Shown piece after piece: positions 42,651 to 51,983 of a stretch of 57,799 bases of DNA (position 1 is the stretch's first letter; every line of letters begins with the position of its first letter). Source of the stretch: Lachnospiraceae bacterium (lineage in GTDB: Bacteria > Bacillota > Clostridia > Lachnospirales > Lachnospiraceae); NCBI GenBank assembly GCA_017622575.1, contig JAGAQU010000093.1, positions 1 through 57,799 of the forward strand. Direction: 5' to 3'. The position numbers were made by a program, and so were the translations under genes. The notes under the pieces are model-generated. The model was not told the DNA's origin and did not search any database. It was given only the letters and a program-made list of their open reading frames with translations.

Positions 42651-44090
42651 ATGAAAAAGAAACTTTTAAGCGCATTACTTTGTGCAACAATGATTTCTTC
42701 CATGCTGGTAGGCTGTGGCGGTTCTGAAGCAGCTACAGAAACTACAGAAACTACAGAAACTACAGAAACTACAGAGACAACAGAAGCAGCACAGACAACC
42801 GAAACTGCAGAGACAGAAGAAGCAACAGAAGAAACTGAAGCTTCCGCAGAGGGCGGTTCCGTTTACTATTTGAACTTCAAACCGGAAGTTGATGAGCAGT
42901 GGCAGGAAATTGCAGCAGCTTACACAGAAGAAACAGGAGTACCTGTTAAGGTTGTTACAGCAGCAAGCGGTACTTATGAAGAAGTACTGAAATCTGAAAT
43001 CGCAGGATCTGATGCTCCTACCTTATTCCAGATCAACGGACCTGTTGGATACAATTCCTGGAAAGATTACTGCCTTGATCTGACAGATACAGATCTTTAC
43101 AAGAGCCTGGCTGATCAGAGCCTTGCAATCAAAGGTGAAGACGGCGGCGTATACGGTGTTCCTTACACAGTAGAATCCTATGGTATCATTTACAATGACG
43201 CTATCATGCAGAAGTATTTCGCTATGGATGGCGCAGTAGCAACAAGTGTTGATGAGATTAACAACTTCGATACCTTAAAGGCAGTTGTTGAAGATATGCA
43301 GGCTAAGAAAGATGATCTTGGCATCGAGGGTGTATTTGCCTGTACATCACTTCTTCCCGGTGAAGACTGGAGATGGCAGACTCACCTCGCAAACATCCCT
43401 GTTTACTATGAATACAAGGATAAGAACGTAACAGACCTTGCAGAGCTTGAGTTTACATATGGTGACAACTTCAAGAATATCTTTGACCTTTACATCAACA
43501 ATTCTACCTGTGCTCCTACATTACTTGGAAGCAAGGCAGTTACAGATTCCATGGCTGAGTTCGCACTTGGACAGTGCGCAATGGTGCAGAACGGCAACTG
43601 GGGCTGGGGCCAGATCGCAGGTGTTGACGGCAACGTTGTAGCAGAAACAGATGTTAAGTTTATGCCAATCTACACAGGTGTTGCAGGCGAAGAAAACCAG
43701 GGCTTATGTACAGGTACAGAAAACTTCTGGTGTGTAAACAGCCAGACATCCGAAGCAAACCAGAAAGCTACTTTGGACTTCATCAACTGGTTAATCTCTT
43801 CCGATGAAGGAAAAGACGCTATGGTTAACAAGTTAGGAAATGCAGCTCCTTTCACAACCTTTGGTGATGATGAGAAGCCTTCCGATCCTCTTGCAAAAGA
43901 AATGTACAGATACATGGAAAACGGAAAGACATCCGTAAGCTGGAACTTCACAACATTCCCCAGCCAGGATTTCAAGGATGATTTCGGTGCTGCATTACTT
44001 GAGTACTGCAACGGAAACATGACATGGGACGATGTAGCAAACACAGTTGTAACAAGATGGGCAGAAGAAAAGGCTGCAACAGCTAACTAA
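42651..44090 (+). CDS. ABC transporter sugar-binding lipoprotein (MalE-like)
   Basis: 479 residues. Signal peptide with lipobox LVGC (Cys about residue 22), so it is a lipoprotein on the outer face of the membrane. A 45-residue Thr/Glu linker follows, encoded partly by a 9-bp tandem repeat. The rest is a family 1 extracellular solute-binding domain (YLNFKPEVDEQWQEIAAAYT, GVYGVPYTVESYGIIYN, NGNWGWGQI). It captures an oligosaccharide, probably maltodextrin given the MalQ gene in the operon, and passes it to the two permeases. Start follows AAAAGGAGAGG. Confidence 0.9.
   Translation: MKKKLLSALLCATMISSMLVGCGGSEAATETTETTETTETTETTEAAQTTETAETEEATEETEASAEGGSVYYLNFKPEVDEQWQEIAAAYTEETGVPVKVVTAASGTYEEVLKSEIAGSDAPTLFQINGPVGYNSWKDYCLDLTDTDLYKSLADQSLAIKGEDGGVYGVPYTVESYGIIYNDAIMQKYFAMDGAVATSVDEINNFDTLKAVVEDMQAKKDDLGIEGVFACTSLLPGEDWRWQTHLANIPVYYEYKDKNVTDLAELEFTYGDNFKNIFDLYINNSTCAPTLLGSKAVTDSMAEFALGQCAMVQNGNWGWGQIAGVDGNVVAETDVKFMPIYTGVAGEENQGLCTGTENFWCVNSQTSEANQKATLDFINWLISSDEGKDAMVNKLGNAAPFTTFGDDEKPSDPLAKEMYRYMENGKTSVSWNFTTFPSQDFKDDFGAALLEYCNGNMTWDDVANTVVTRWAEEKAATAN
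42735..42779 (+). repeat. 9-bp tandem repeat in the lipoprotein linker
   Basis: Unit ACAGAAACT occurs four times perfectly (42735-42770) followed by a degenerate fifth copy. It codes for repeated Thr-Glu-Thr and stays in frame whatever the copy number, so slippage would only change linker length. Confidence 0.85.
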
Positions 44091-44140
44091 TGCCGGGCAA
44101 TCATTGAAAAACATTGTCGAATGATGTAACATTGTAATAG

Positions 44141-44177
44141 AAAAGCGCTTCGCGGTGCGAGCTGCGGAGCGCTTTTT
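44141..44177 (+). terminator. intercistronic hairpin after the binding-protein gene
   Basis: A 13-bp stem AAAAGCGCTTCGC / GCGGAGCGCTTTT (one G-U pair) and five Ts, between the binding protein and the first permease. It should stop part of the transcripts and protect the upstream message, giving more binding protein than permease. Confidence 0.75.
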
Positions 44178-44204
44178 CTAATAAAATAAAGGAGCATTAA
44201 ACAT

Positions 44205-45050
44205 ATGGAAAAAACATTAAAAAAGTATTTTCTTGTTTTCACCTTACCTACGTTGATTGCATTTTCATTTGCATTCATCATTCCTTTTGTCCAGGGTATT
44301 TATTTATCTTTCTGTGAATTTACCACAGTCAAAAATGCTACATTTGTCGGACTGGAAAATTATAAGAAGGCATTTTCCAGTGAGCAGGGTTTTCTTTATT
44401 CACTGGGATTTACCACATTATTTACTTTACTCAGTGTCATTACGATCAATGTACTGGCATTTACACTGGCATTATTTTTAACAAGAAAAATTAAGGGAAC
44501 AAATATTTTTAGAACTATTTTCTTTATGCCAAATCTGATTGGCGGTATCGTGCTAGGCTATACATGGCAGCAGATGATTAATGCTATTTTATATAAATAT
44601 GAAACAACACTGGTAGCAAACGCAAAATATGGTTTCTTTGGTTTAGTCATACTGATGAACTGGCAGATGGTCGGCTATATGATGATCATTTATATTGCGG
44701 GTCTTCAGAATGTGCCTACCGATCTGATCGAGGCAGCTAAGATTGACGGAGCCACCTCATGGCAGACATTGATCAAAGTAAAGCTCCCTATGGTAATGTC
44801 CTCCGTAACAATCTGTATGTTCCTGACATTGTCCAACTGCTTTAAACTGTTCGATCAGAACAAGGCGTTGACAAACGGTGCACCTATGAATAAGACCAGA
44901 ATGCTGGCACTTAATATTTATGATACATTTTACGGCAAGACCGGATATGAAGGAGTAGGTCAGGCGAAGGCGGTTATATTCTTCCTGATTGTGGCTGCAA
45001 TTTCCCTGGCACAGCTTTCCGTGACCAGAAAGAAGGAGGTAGAACAATAA
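44205..45050 (+). CDS. ABC sugar transporter permease (MalF-like)
   Basis: 281 residues, six membrane segments. The EAA loop that contacts the ATPase is LIEAAKIDGATSWQTLIKVK. N-terminal MalF-type extension is short. Forms the membrane pore with the next gene product; no ATPase gene is in this operon, so a shared MsmX/MalK-type ATPase encoded elsewhere must power it. Its stop overlaps the next start (TAATG). Confidence 0.9.
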   Translation: MEKTLKKYFLVFTLPTLIAFSFAFIIPFVQGIYLSFCEFTTVKNATFVGLENYKKAFSSEQGFLYSLGFTTLFTLLSVITINVLAFTLALFLTRKIKGTNIFRTIFFMPNLIGGIVLGYTWQQMINAILYKYETTLVANAKYGFFGLVILMNWQMVGYMMIIYIAGLQNVPTDLIEAAKIDGATSWQTLIKVKLPMVMSSVTICMFLTLSNCFKLFDQNKALTNGAPMNKTRMLALNIYDTFYGKTGYEGVGQAKAVIFFLIVAAISLAQLSVTRKKEVEQ

Positions 45051-45898
45051 TGATACAGACGAAATCAAAGAAAAAATCAGATGCAATCATTTTTGTGATC
45101 CTTTGTTTGGTAGCGGTTGCCATTTTATATCCGCTGCTGTTTATCCTGAATAACTCTTTTAAGGGGAAATTTTTTATCAGTAAGGATCCTTTTTCTTTAC
45201 CCAATTCAGAAACCTTTGCCGGTCTCACCAACTATGTGAATGGTCTGACCAAGACAGGGCTTTTAAGCGCAATCGGCTGGTCATTTTTTATCACCATTGT
45301 GTCTGTTGCGTTGCTGATCCTGTTCACCTCCATGACAGCTTATTATGTGACCAGAGTAAAATCAAAGGTGACATCAATTTTATATTATATGTTTGTGTTT
45401 TCCATGATTGTGCCTTTCCAGATGGTTATGTTCACCATGTCCAGTCTGGCAGACACTTTCCACTTGAAGAACCCTCTTGGTATGTGTGTCCTGTATCTGG
45501 GATTCGGAGCAGGATTATCCATTTTCATGTTTGCAGGCTTTATCAAGTCGGTTCCTCTTGAAATCGAGGAAGCTGCTATGATTGACGGATGCAATCCCCT
45601 GCAGAACTTTTTCGGAGTGGTTTTCCCGATATTAAAGCCTACAGCGATTACTGTGGCAATCTTGAATGCTATGTGGATCTGGAACGACTTCCTGCTTCCT
45701 TATCTGGTAATCGGTATCAGCACCAAATATAAGACGATACCCGTTGTAGTCCAGATGCTGGTCGGCTCAAACGGCAATAAGGATATGGGTGCATTGATGG
45801 CAATGCTTGTTCTGTCTATCATTCCGATCATCATATTCTATCTGACCTGTCAGAAATACATCATTGAGGGTGTAGTGGCAGGAGCAGTAAAAGGCTAA
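45050..45898 (+). CDS. ABC sugar transporter permease (MalG-like)
   Basis: 282 residues, six membrane segments, EAA loop EIEEAAMIDGCNPLQNFFGV. The ATG shares a base with the previous stop codon, so both permeases are made in equal amounts. Together with the lipoprotein at 42651 it forms an importer of the carbohydrate uptake 1 type. It is followed by malQ after 23 bp. Confidence 0.9.
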   Translation: MIQTKSKKKSDAIIFVILCLVAVAILYPLLFILNNSFKGKFFISKDPFSLPNSETFAGLTNYVNGLTKTGLLSAIGWSFFITIVSVALLILFTSMTAYYVTRVKSKVTSILYYMFVFSMIVPFQMVMFTMSSLADTFHLKNPLGMCVLYLGFGAGLSIFMFAGFIKSVPLEIEEAAMIDGCNPLQNFFGVVFPILKPTAITVAILNAMWIWNDFLLPYLVIGISTKYKTIPVVVQMLVGSNGNKDMGALMAMLVLSIIPIIIFYLTCQKYIIEGVVAGAVKG

Positions 45899-45921
45899 AA
45901 GTAACGACAGAGGTGGGAAAA

Positions 45922-47412
45922 ATGAGAAAGTGCGGAGTATTATTGCCAGTCTCCGGCATTCCTTCGAAATATGGAATCGGTTCTTTTTCAAAGGAAGCAT
46001 ATGCATTTGTTGATTTCTTAAAAAAGGCCGGTCAGAGTTACTGGCAGATTTTGCCGCTGGGACCGACAGGGTACGGAGATTCTCCTTACCAATCCTTTTC
46101 AACATTTGCAGGAAATCCTTATTACATTGATCTGGAGGAGTTGATCAGGAAGGGATACCTTACGAAGGAGGACTGTGAAAACAGTGATTTTGGTGATGAT
46201 CCCCGATATGTGGATTATGAAAAAATCTATCAGTCCAGATTTGAATTATTGAAAAAAGCATATAAAAACAGCGATATTGAGAGGAATCCGTCATTTTTGG
46301 ATTTTGTGCAAAAAAATGAATTTTGGATTCATGATTATGCCCTGTATATGGCTGTGAAGGGAGTTTTTGGCGGAAAGAGCTGGATCGAATGGGATGAGGA
46401 TATCAGGACCAGGAAGCCGGAAGCTTTGGCAAGGTATCAGGAAAAGTATTGTGATGAAGTTAAGTTTTATCAGTTTGTACAGTATCTGTTTTCCGAGCAG
46501 TGGCAGTCACTGAAGTGCTATGCAAACAAAAACGGAGTACAGATCATTGGCGATATTCCTATCTATGTTGCCTTTGACAGTGCCGACACCTGGTCCCATA
46601 CGGAGTTGTTCCAACTGGATGAAAAACGGGTTCCCACAGCAGTGGCAGGATGTCCACCGGATGCATTTTCAAAGACGGGACAGTTATGGGGAAATCCGCT
46701 TTACAAGTGGGAATATCACAAAATCACAGGTTATGAGTGGTGGATGAAACGTATCACATATTGTTATCAGTTGTATGATGTGGTGCGCATCGATCATTTC
46801 AGAGGCTTTGACGAGTATTATTCCATTCCCTACGGGGACAGCACGGCAGAGTTCGGACACTGGGAAAAAGGACCGGGATATGATATTTTCAGAGTGATGA
46901 AAGAAAAGCTGGGGGATAAGCCGGTAATTGCTGAGGATCTTGGCTTTTTGACGCAGAGCGTCATTGATCTGGTGAAAGAAACAGGGTATCCGGGTATGAA
47001 GATCTTACAGTTTGCATTCGATTCTAGAGAAGAAAGTGATTACTTCCCGCATAATTATACAAAAAATTGTGTGGTATATACAGGAACACATGACAATAAC
47101 ACAATTGTGGGATGGTTTGATGAACTGGACAGGCAGGATAAAAAACTGGCAAAGGAATATCTGGATATCCGTGATGAGGAGGATATTCCGTGGATCTTTA
47201 TCAGAGCAGCACTTGCAAGTGTGGCAGATACTGCGGTTATTCCGATTCAGGATTATCTGGGAATTGGCACTGAGGGAAGAATTAATACGCCGTCCACTTT
47301 GGGCGACAACTGGAAGTGGCGTCTGAAAGAGGGAGAGTGTACGGACTGCCTGGCAGAAAAAATGAATAAATTGTCAAAATTGTATGGCAGAAAACAGTCA
47401 TATTTGTTATAG
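45922..47412 (+). CDS. malQ: 4-alpha-glucanotransferase (amylomaltase)
   Basis: Start taken at ATG 45922 with GAGGTGG 6 nt upstream; an in-frame GTG at 45913 lacks a site. The 496-residue GH77 enzyme moves glucan segments between maltodextrins, releasing glucose. Motifs: GVLLPVSGIPSKYGIGSF, the nucleophile region VRIDHFRGFDEYY, acid/base IAEDLGFLT and YTGTHDNNT. Its presence argues that the ABC transporter carries maltodextrins. Length is normal for bacterial MalQ. Confidence 0.93.
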   Translation: MRKCGVLLPVSGIPSKYGIGSFSKEAYAFVDFLKKAGQSYWQILPLGPTGYGDSPYQSFSTFAGNPYYIDLEELIRKGYLTKEDCENSDFGDDPRYVDYEKIYQSRFELLKKAYKNSDIERNPSFLDFVQKNEFWIHDYALYMAVKGVFGGKSWIEWDEDIRTRKPEALARYQEKYCDEVKFYQFVQYLFSEQWQSLKCYANKNGVQIIGDIPIYVAFDSADTWSHTELFQLDEKRVPTAVAGCPPDAFSKTGQLWGNPLYKWEYHKITGYEWWMKRITYCYQLYDVVRIDHFRGFDEYYSIPYGDSTAEFGHWEKGPGYDIFRVMKEKLGDKPVIAEDLGFLTQSVIDLVKETGYPGMKILQFAFDSREESDYFPHNYTKNCVVYTGTHDNNTIVGWFDELDRQDKKLAKEYLDIRDEEDIPWIFIRAALASVADTAVIPIQDYLGIGTEGRINTPSTLGDNWKWRLKEGECTDCLAEKMNKLSKLYGRKQSYLL

Positions 47413-47448
47413 TAAAAATAGTCAGAGAGAGCAGGAGGCAGTTGTATT

Positions 47449-48501
47449 ATGCCCGAAATTACTATAAAAGATATTGCCAGACAATGTGGTGTAGGTGTCA
47501 GTACGGTATCGCGCGCAATCAACAATCATCCGGACATCAATCCGGAGACGAAAACAATGATTATGCAGGTCATCAATGAAAGCGGTTTTGTGCCTAACAA
47601 CAGCGCCAGAAATTTAAAGAGAACGGATGCCAAATGTATTGCGGTCCTGGTAAAAGGTATTACCAATCCCTTTTTCAGCAATATGATCAAGATCATTGAA
47701 GAAGAGATCCGAAAAAAGAAATACACCATGGTTTTGCAGCATGTGGAATATTATGAGGATGAAGTGAATGTGGCACTTCAGCTTGAAAAGGAAAAGAGAC
47801 TGCGCGGTGTTATCTTTCTCGGAGGTATTTTTGCCCACTCCAAGGAGAAACTGGGAAATCTTCATATTCCCTATATTTTTACAACCATAGGAAGTGCAGC
47901 CCCCAAATCGATCAGCAAAACATCTTATTCCAATATCGCAGTGGATGACCGTAAGGAAAGCTACCGCATGACGGAGTATCTGATTGGTCTGGGACACCGT
48001 GATATTGCGATTCTGACGGCAGAGAGCGAATTCCGCAGTATCGGACAGCTTCGTCTGGAAGGGTACAGGGAAGCGCTGAAGGATAAAAAGATTCCTGTGA
48101 AAGAGAACCTGATTCGTTCAGCGATAGAGGATATCGAGCACTATTCCATGGAAAACGGTTATCTCACCACAAAGAGGCTTTTGGAAGAAAAGATACCGTT
48201 CACTGCAATTTACGCCACATCAGACAGTTTGGCCGTGGGAGCCTGCAGGGCACTTAAGGAGGCAGGTTTAAAGATTCCGGAGGATGTCTCTGTGGCAGGC
48301 TTTGACGGAATTGATCTTGGAAAATACTATAATCCGAGCATCACCACAATGAAACAGCCGATGGAAGATATGGCCTATACAACGATCAGGCTTTTGTTCG
48401 ATATTATTTCCGGCAAGAAAGCCCATGAACATATTGTATTTGAGGCTGAATTGATTGAGAGAGAATCTACAGCGTATATAGCAAAAGGAACCGCACACTG
48501 A
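47449..48501 (+). CDS. LacI-family transcriptional regulator
   Basis: 350 residues: N-terminal helix-turn-helix ITIKDIARQCGVGVSTVSRA (residues 4-23), hinge helix PNNSARNLKR, and a periplasmic-binding-protein-like ligand domain ending in the usual FDGIDLGKYYNPSITTMKQP segment. It most likely represses the operon through the CG-centred repeats at 42571-42618 and is induced by a maltodextrin. It is the last gene before a terminator, so it is autoregulated if made from the operon promoter. Confidence 0.9.
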   Translation: MPEITIKDIARQCGVGVSTVSRAINNHPDINPETKTMIMQVINESGFVPNNSARNLKRTDAKCIAVLVKGITNPFFSNMIKIIEEEIRKKKYTMVLQHVEYYEDEVNVALQLEKEKRLRGVIFLGGIFAHSKEKLGNLHIPYIFTTIGSAAPKSISKTSYSNIAVDDRKESYRMTEYLIGLGHRDIAILTAESEFRSIGQLRLEGYREALKDKKIPVKENLIRSAIEDIEHYSMENGYLTTKRLLEEKIPFTAIYATSDSLAVGACRALKEAGLKIPEDVSVAGFDGIDLGKYYNPSITTMKQPMEDMAYTTIRLLFDIISGKKAHEHIVFEAELIERESTAYIAKGTAH

Positions 48502-48521
48502 GAAGTGCCGGGTTCCTTTTT
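48483..48521 (+). terminator. terminator overlapping the lacI stop
   Basis: Stem AAAAGGAACC / GGTTCCTTTT with an inner GCAC / GTGC, then Ts. It separates the maltodextrin operon from the aldolase and kinase genes. Confidence 0.85.
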
Positions 48522-48555
48522 GTGCATATAAAGTATAGAAAAAAGGAATATAAAA

Positions 48556-49194
48556 ATGAAAACATTGGAAGAGCAATTTTATGAATTTGCAGTTGTCCCT
48601 GTGGTTGTGCTGAATGATGCGGATGATGCACTGCCGCTCGCAAAGGCGCTCATCGAGGGAGGCCTTCCCTGTGCGGAAGTGACCTTCCGCACCGATGCAG
48701 CGGAGGAATCAATCAGAAGAATGTGCAGTCAATATCCGGAGATGCTGGTTGGAGCGGGTACTGTACTTACGACAGATCAGGTAGACCGTGCGACAGCCGC
48801 AGGCGCAAAGTTTATTGTGAGTCCCGGATTTGATCCGGAGATCGTGGACTACTGCATTGCTAAGGATATTCCGATCTTTCCCGGTTGTATTACACCTTCC
48901 GAAGTTGCACAGGCTGTGAAGAGAGGCTTAAAGGTTGTTAAGTTTTTCCCGGCAGAACAGGCAGGAGGTGTTCCTATGCTGAAAGCAATGGCAGCGCCTT
49001 ATCCGATGATCAGGTTTATGCCTACCGGTGGAATTGGTCCCAAGAACATTAAAGATTATCTCAGCTTTGAAAAAATTATTTGTTGTGGCGGAAGCTGGAT
49101 GGTTAAGGGAGATATGATCCAAAACGGGGAATTTGATAAAATATGCAGAATGACAAAGGAAGCAGTGGAGCTTGCTTCATCCATTCGTGTATAA
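48556..49194 (+). CDS. eda: KDPG / 4-hydroxy-2-oxoglutarate aldolase
   Basis: 212 residues, class I aldolase. Glu41 (AEVTFRT) and the Schiff-base Lys129 (VVKFFPAEQ) match Glu45 and Lys133 of E. coli Eda. Cleaves 2-keto-3-deoxy-6-phosphogluconate to pyruvate and glyceraldehyde 3-phosphate. It pairs with the sugar kinase downstream (57-bp gap), a combination used for hexuronates or gluconate-type sugars. No promoter of its own is obvious in the 34-bp gap after the lacI terminator. Confidence 0.9.
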   Translation: MKTLEEQFYEFAVVPVVVLNDADDALPLAKALIEGGLPCAEVTFRTDAAEESIRRMCSQYPEMLVGAGTVLTTDQVDRATAAGAKFIVSPGFDPEIVDYCIAKDIPIFPGCITPSEVAQAVKRGLKVVKFFPAEQAGGVPMLKAMAAPYPMIRFMPTGGIGPKNIKDYLSFEKIICCGGSWMVKGDMIQNGEFDKICRMTKEAVELASSIRV

Positions 49195-49251
49195 TCGGAA
49201 ATAGAAAAAACCTGATATTAAAGGTCATGAAAGAAATCGGAGGAAAACAGA

Positions 49252-50349
49252 ATGGATCTGAAATTAAAACCGGAAAAAGATTGTGCATTTGACGCAGTGT
49301 CCCTGGGGGAAGTGATGCTGAGGCTGGATCCCGGTGAAGGGAGAATCCGCACAGCGCGCAGCTTCCGTGCATGGGAAGGCGGCGGAGAATACAATGTTGT
49401 GCGTGGATTAAGGCGTTGCTTCGGACTGAAAACTGCAGTGATCACGGCTTTTGCAGACAATGAAGTGGGTATGCTTATGGAGGATTTTATCCTGCAGGGC
49501 GGTGTGGACACCTCTCTTATTAAATGGATGAAAACAGACGGAATCGGAAGAATTTGCAGAAACGGTTTGAACTTTACGGAGAGAGGATTTGGCATTCGCG
49601 GAGCGGTAGGATGTTCTGACCGTGCGAATACGGCAATTTCCAAAGCGACACCGGAGGATTTTGACTTTGAATATATTTTCGGAGAGCTGGGTGTGCGCTG
49701 GCTGCACACGGGAGGTATTTATGCCGCTTTATCCGAGCAGTCCTGCGAAACAATTCTGGCAGCGATTAAGACGGCAAAAAAATATGGCACAGTCGTATCG
49801 TACGATCTGAATTATCGTCCATCCATGTGGAGCGCAATCGGAGGACTTCAAAAAGCGCAGGAGGTTAACCGGGAAATCGCCGGATATGTGGATGTCATGA
49901 TAGGAAATGAGGAAGACTTTACAGCGTGTCTTGGCTTTGAAATTGAAGGAAATGATGAGAATCTGAAGGAACTGAATCTGGATGGTTATAAAAAAATGAT
50001 CAATCACGCAGCAGAGGTATATCCTAATTTTAAGGCAGTGGCAACCACACTTCGGGAGGTAAAAACAGCTACTGTCAATGACTGGAGTGCCATTTGCTGG
50101 GCTGACGGAGAGATCTATCAGTCAAATCAGTATAAGGGTCTGGAGATCATGGATCGTGTAGGCGGAGGAGACTCCTTTGCATCCGGGCTGATTTACGGAC
50201 TTATGACCACAGGTGATGCCCAGATTGCAGTGAATTACGGGGCTGCACATGGCGCCCTGGCAATGACCACACCCGGTGACACAACAATGGCAAGCAAGAA
50301 AGAAGTGGAAGCAATCATGAATGGTGCGGGTGCAAGAGTAAAGAGATAA
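49252..50349 (+). CDS. PfkB-family sugar kinase, probably 2-keto-3-deoxygluconate kinase
   Basis: 365 residues of the ribokinase/PfkB family. N-terminal SLGEVMLRLDPGEG and GGGEYNVVRGL bind the sugar; the C-terminal anion-hole motif is DRVGGGDSFASGLIYGL with catalytic Asp. It is about 30 residues longer than typical KDG kinases because of an insert near residues 225-245. Being next to the KDPG aldolase, phosphorylation of 2-keto-3-deoxygluconate is the best guess. Other keto-sugars are possible. Confidence 0.8.
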   Translation: MDLKLKPEKDCAFDAVSLGEVMLRLDPGEGRIRTARSFRAWEGGGEYNVVRGLRRCFGLKTAVITAFADNEVGMLMEDFILQGGVDTSLIKWMKTDGIGRICRNGLNFTERGFGIRGAVGCSDRANTAISKATPEDFDFEYIFGELGVRWLHTGGIYAALSEQSCETILAAIKTAKKYGTVVSYDLNYRPSMWSAIGGLQKAQEVNREIAGYVDVMIGNEEDFTACLGFEIEGNDENLKELNLDGYKKMINHAAEVYPNFKAVATTLREVKTATVNDWSAICWADGEIYQSNQYKGLEIMDRVGGGDSFASGLIYGLMTTGDAQIAVNYGAAHGALAMTTPGDTTMASKKEVEAIMNGAGARVKR

Positions 50350-50371
50350 AAAGGATGCATTGAAATAAAAG

Positions 50372-50409
50372 AAAGCGGAAATCTTGCATTTACAAGGTTT
50401 CCGCTTTTT
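50372..50409 (+). terminator. terminator of the aldolase-kinase unit
   Basis: A long stem AAAGCGGAAATCTTG / CAAGGTTTCCGCTTT with a G-U pair and T tail, 23 bp after the kinase stop. Confidence 0.88.
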
Positions 50410-50411
50410 AA

Positions 50412-50434
50412 TAGTAGTGAGAGGGGGATTTGAA
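50412..50434. repeat. tRNA 3'-end duplication, candidate left att site
   Basis: 22 of 23 bp match the tRNA-Met 3' end at 52249-52271, in the same orientation, and the match stops at the T loop. Typical of the site left by integration into a tRNA gene. Confidence 0.6.
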
Positions 50435-50504
50435 AAATCTCTTGCAATAAAAAAAGCCAGTAGAATCAAGCGTTTCAGAGGGCATGATATCTCAAAAGTC
50501 ACAC

Positions 50505-50531
50505 AAAGTCACAGTTTTTAGCTGTGACTTT
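50505..50531. terminator. hairpin between kinase and ATPase genes
   Basis: Perfect 10-bp stem AAAGTCACAG / CTGTGACTTT with a 7-nt loop. A T run follows on the plus strand (50534-50539); a weaker one on the minus strand could end the ATPase gene transcript. The AAAGTCACA arm is repeated just upstream. The rest of the 240-bp gap holds the kinase terminator and the left att-like repeat. Confidence 0.55.
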
Positions 50532-50589
50532 CATTTTTTGTCGTAATCTGTCATTTTTGCGCCCCTCATTGGGAGAGTTGTTAAAGTAG

Positions 50590-51924
50590 TTAGCGCTGCT
50601 TTAGCGCCAGTCCAATCAGTCGATCAGCTTGATCAGCCATGAACAGAGGGATGTTCAATACATCATCATCCAGCTTCAGGTTTTCCAAGGAAAAGCGTAT
50701 ACGGAGTTTTACCTTGTCAGGAAACAGTTCTTTGAACTTCTTGAGGCTCTTGCTGGATGTGTTGGCTTCAGATTTAACCTCTACTGGGAAAATGTCATTT
50801 TCCCGCTGGATCAGGAAATCCACTTCATAGGGTGGATTATTCTGACTCCAATACCGTGGAACCACTTCAAACTGCGTGATCAACGTCTGAAGCACAAAGT
50901 TTTCGGTCAGTGCGCCTTTGAATTCGGTGAACAGGCGGTTGCCTTCCCCAAAGGCTGTAGGAGCCAGCTGTGCCAAACGACGAAGCAGACCCACGTCCAC
51001 CAGATAAATTTTAAATGCTGACAGGTCATCGTAAGCAGCCACAGGCAGGCCGGGAGCAGTGCTGCGGTAGATCTTATGCACCAGTCTTGCATCCACCAGC
51101 CACTGTAGGGCATCCTCGTATTCACGGGCTCTTGCGCCTTCCTTGACAACCTTGTAAATGAACTTCTTGTTTTCCCTTGCAAGCTGAGAAGGAATCGATT
51201 TCCAGATCATCGAGATCTTCGGAAACTCACTGATGTTGGGATGCTTTGCAAAGTCACGTTCGTATGCACCAATAATTCCGGACAGGGCTTCTTGCATGGC
51301 TGCAACATCACGTGCCTCTGTCCACATCTTAACAGATTCGGGCATTCCACCGGTCACATAATACATCTTCAATTTTTCGTACAGAGGATTGAAGAAAGCA
51401 TCAGGGATAGGCTCAATCGTGCTCATCGTTTCCAGATACTTAGTCAGGTTCTCATCACCATTAGCCAGCAGGAACTCTGTAAATGTCATAGGGTCAATTT
51501 GCATAAAGTTGACCTTTCCCACCGGGAAGGAAGAAGGCTTTGCCAGAGCAATGCCCAGCAGGGAACCGGCGCAGGCGATATGATACTGCGGGGCGTTCTC
51601 GCAAAAATACTTCATGGAGTTGATAACCTTTGGGCAGTCCTGCACTTCATCAAAGATAATGAGGGTCTTTTCAGGCATAATCTTTTGACCGCTGGCCAGC
51701 ATCAGATTCTGAAGAATCCGGTCCACATCCTTGGTAGTTTCAAAGAACTGTCTGTATTCCTCGTTTTCATCGAAGTTAAAGTAGGCTGTATTTTCATAAT
51801 AACGTTTACCGAATTCCTTGAGAATCCACGTTTTACCTACCTGACGTACACCTTTTAAGATCAGCGGCTTGCGATAAGGAGAATTCTTCCATTCTACAAG
51901 CTTGTTTAAAATCAATCGTTCCAT
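50590..51924 (-). CDS. AAA-family ATPase with DUF4143 domain
   Basis: 444 residues. Walker A GVRQVGKTWIL (about residues 25-35), Walker B TLIIFDEVQDCP, arginine-containing GSLLGIAL segment, and a C-terminal DUF4143 domain ending in a PD-(D/E)xK-like patch (YEVDFLIQRENDIFPVEVKS). These proteins are widespread, often horizontally acquired and of unknown function. The gene is alone, opposite to its neighbours, lies between tRNA-end repeats and is preceded by two 17-bp repeats over its promoter. Confidence 0.88.
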   Translation of the reverse strand: MERLILNKLVEWKNSPYRKPLILKGVRQVGKTWILKEFGKRYYENTAYFNFDENEEYRQFFETTKDVDRILQNLMLASGQKIMPEKTLIIFDEVQDCPKVINSMKYFCENAPQYHIACAGSLLGIALAKPSSFPVGKVNFMQIDPMTFTEFLLANGDENLTKYLETMSTIEPIPDAFFNPLYEKLKMYYVTGGMPESVKMWTEARDVAAMQEALSGIIGAYERDFAKHPNISEFPKISMIWKSIPSQLARENKKFIYKVVKEGARAREYEDALQWLVDARLVHKIYRSTAPGLPVAAYDDLSAFKIYLVDVGLLRRLAQLAPTAFGEGNRLFTEFKGALTENFVLQTLITQFEVVPRYWSQNNPPYEVDFLIQRENDIFPVEVKSEANTSSKSLKKFKELFPDKVKLRIRFSLENLKLDDDVLNIPLFMADQADRLIGLALKQR

Positions 51925-51933
51925 ATATGCACC

Positions 51934-51983
51934 TAATCACATTTTTATTAAAGTTTTTGTGTACAATAATCACATTTTTATTA
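51934..51983 (-). repeat. two identical 17-bp repeats over the ATPase promoter
   Basis: TAATCACATTTTTATTA at 51934-51950 and again at 51967-51983, start to start 33 bp (three helical turns). The upstream copy overlaps the -10 box, the other lies in the leader 10 bp before the start codon. Confidence 0.8.
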
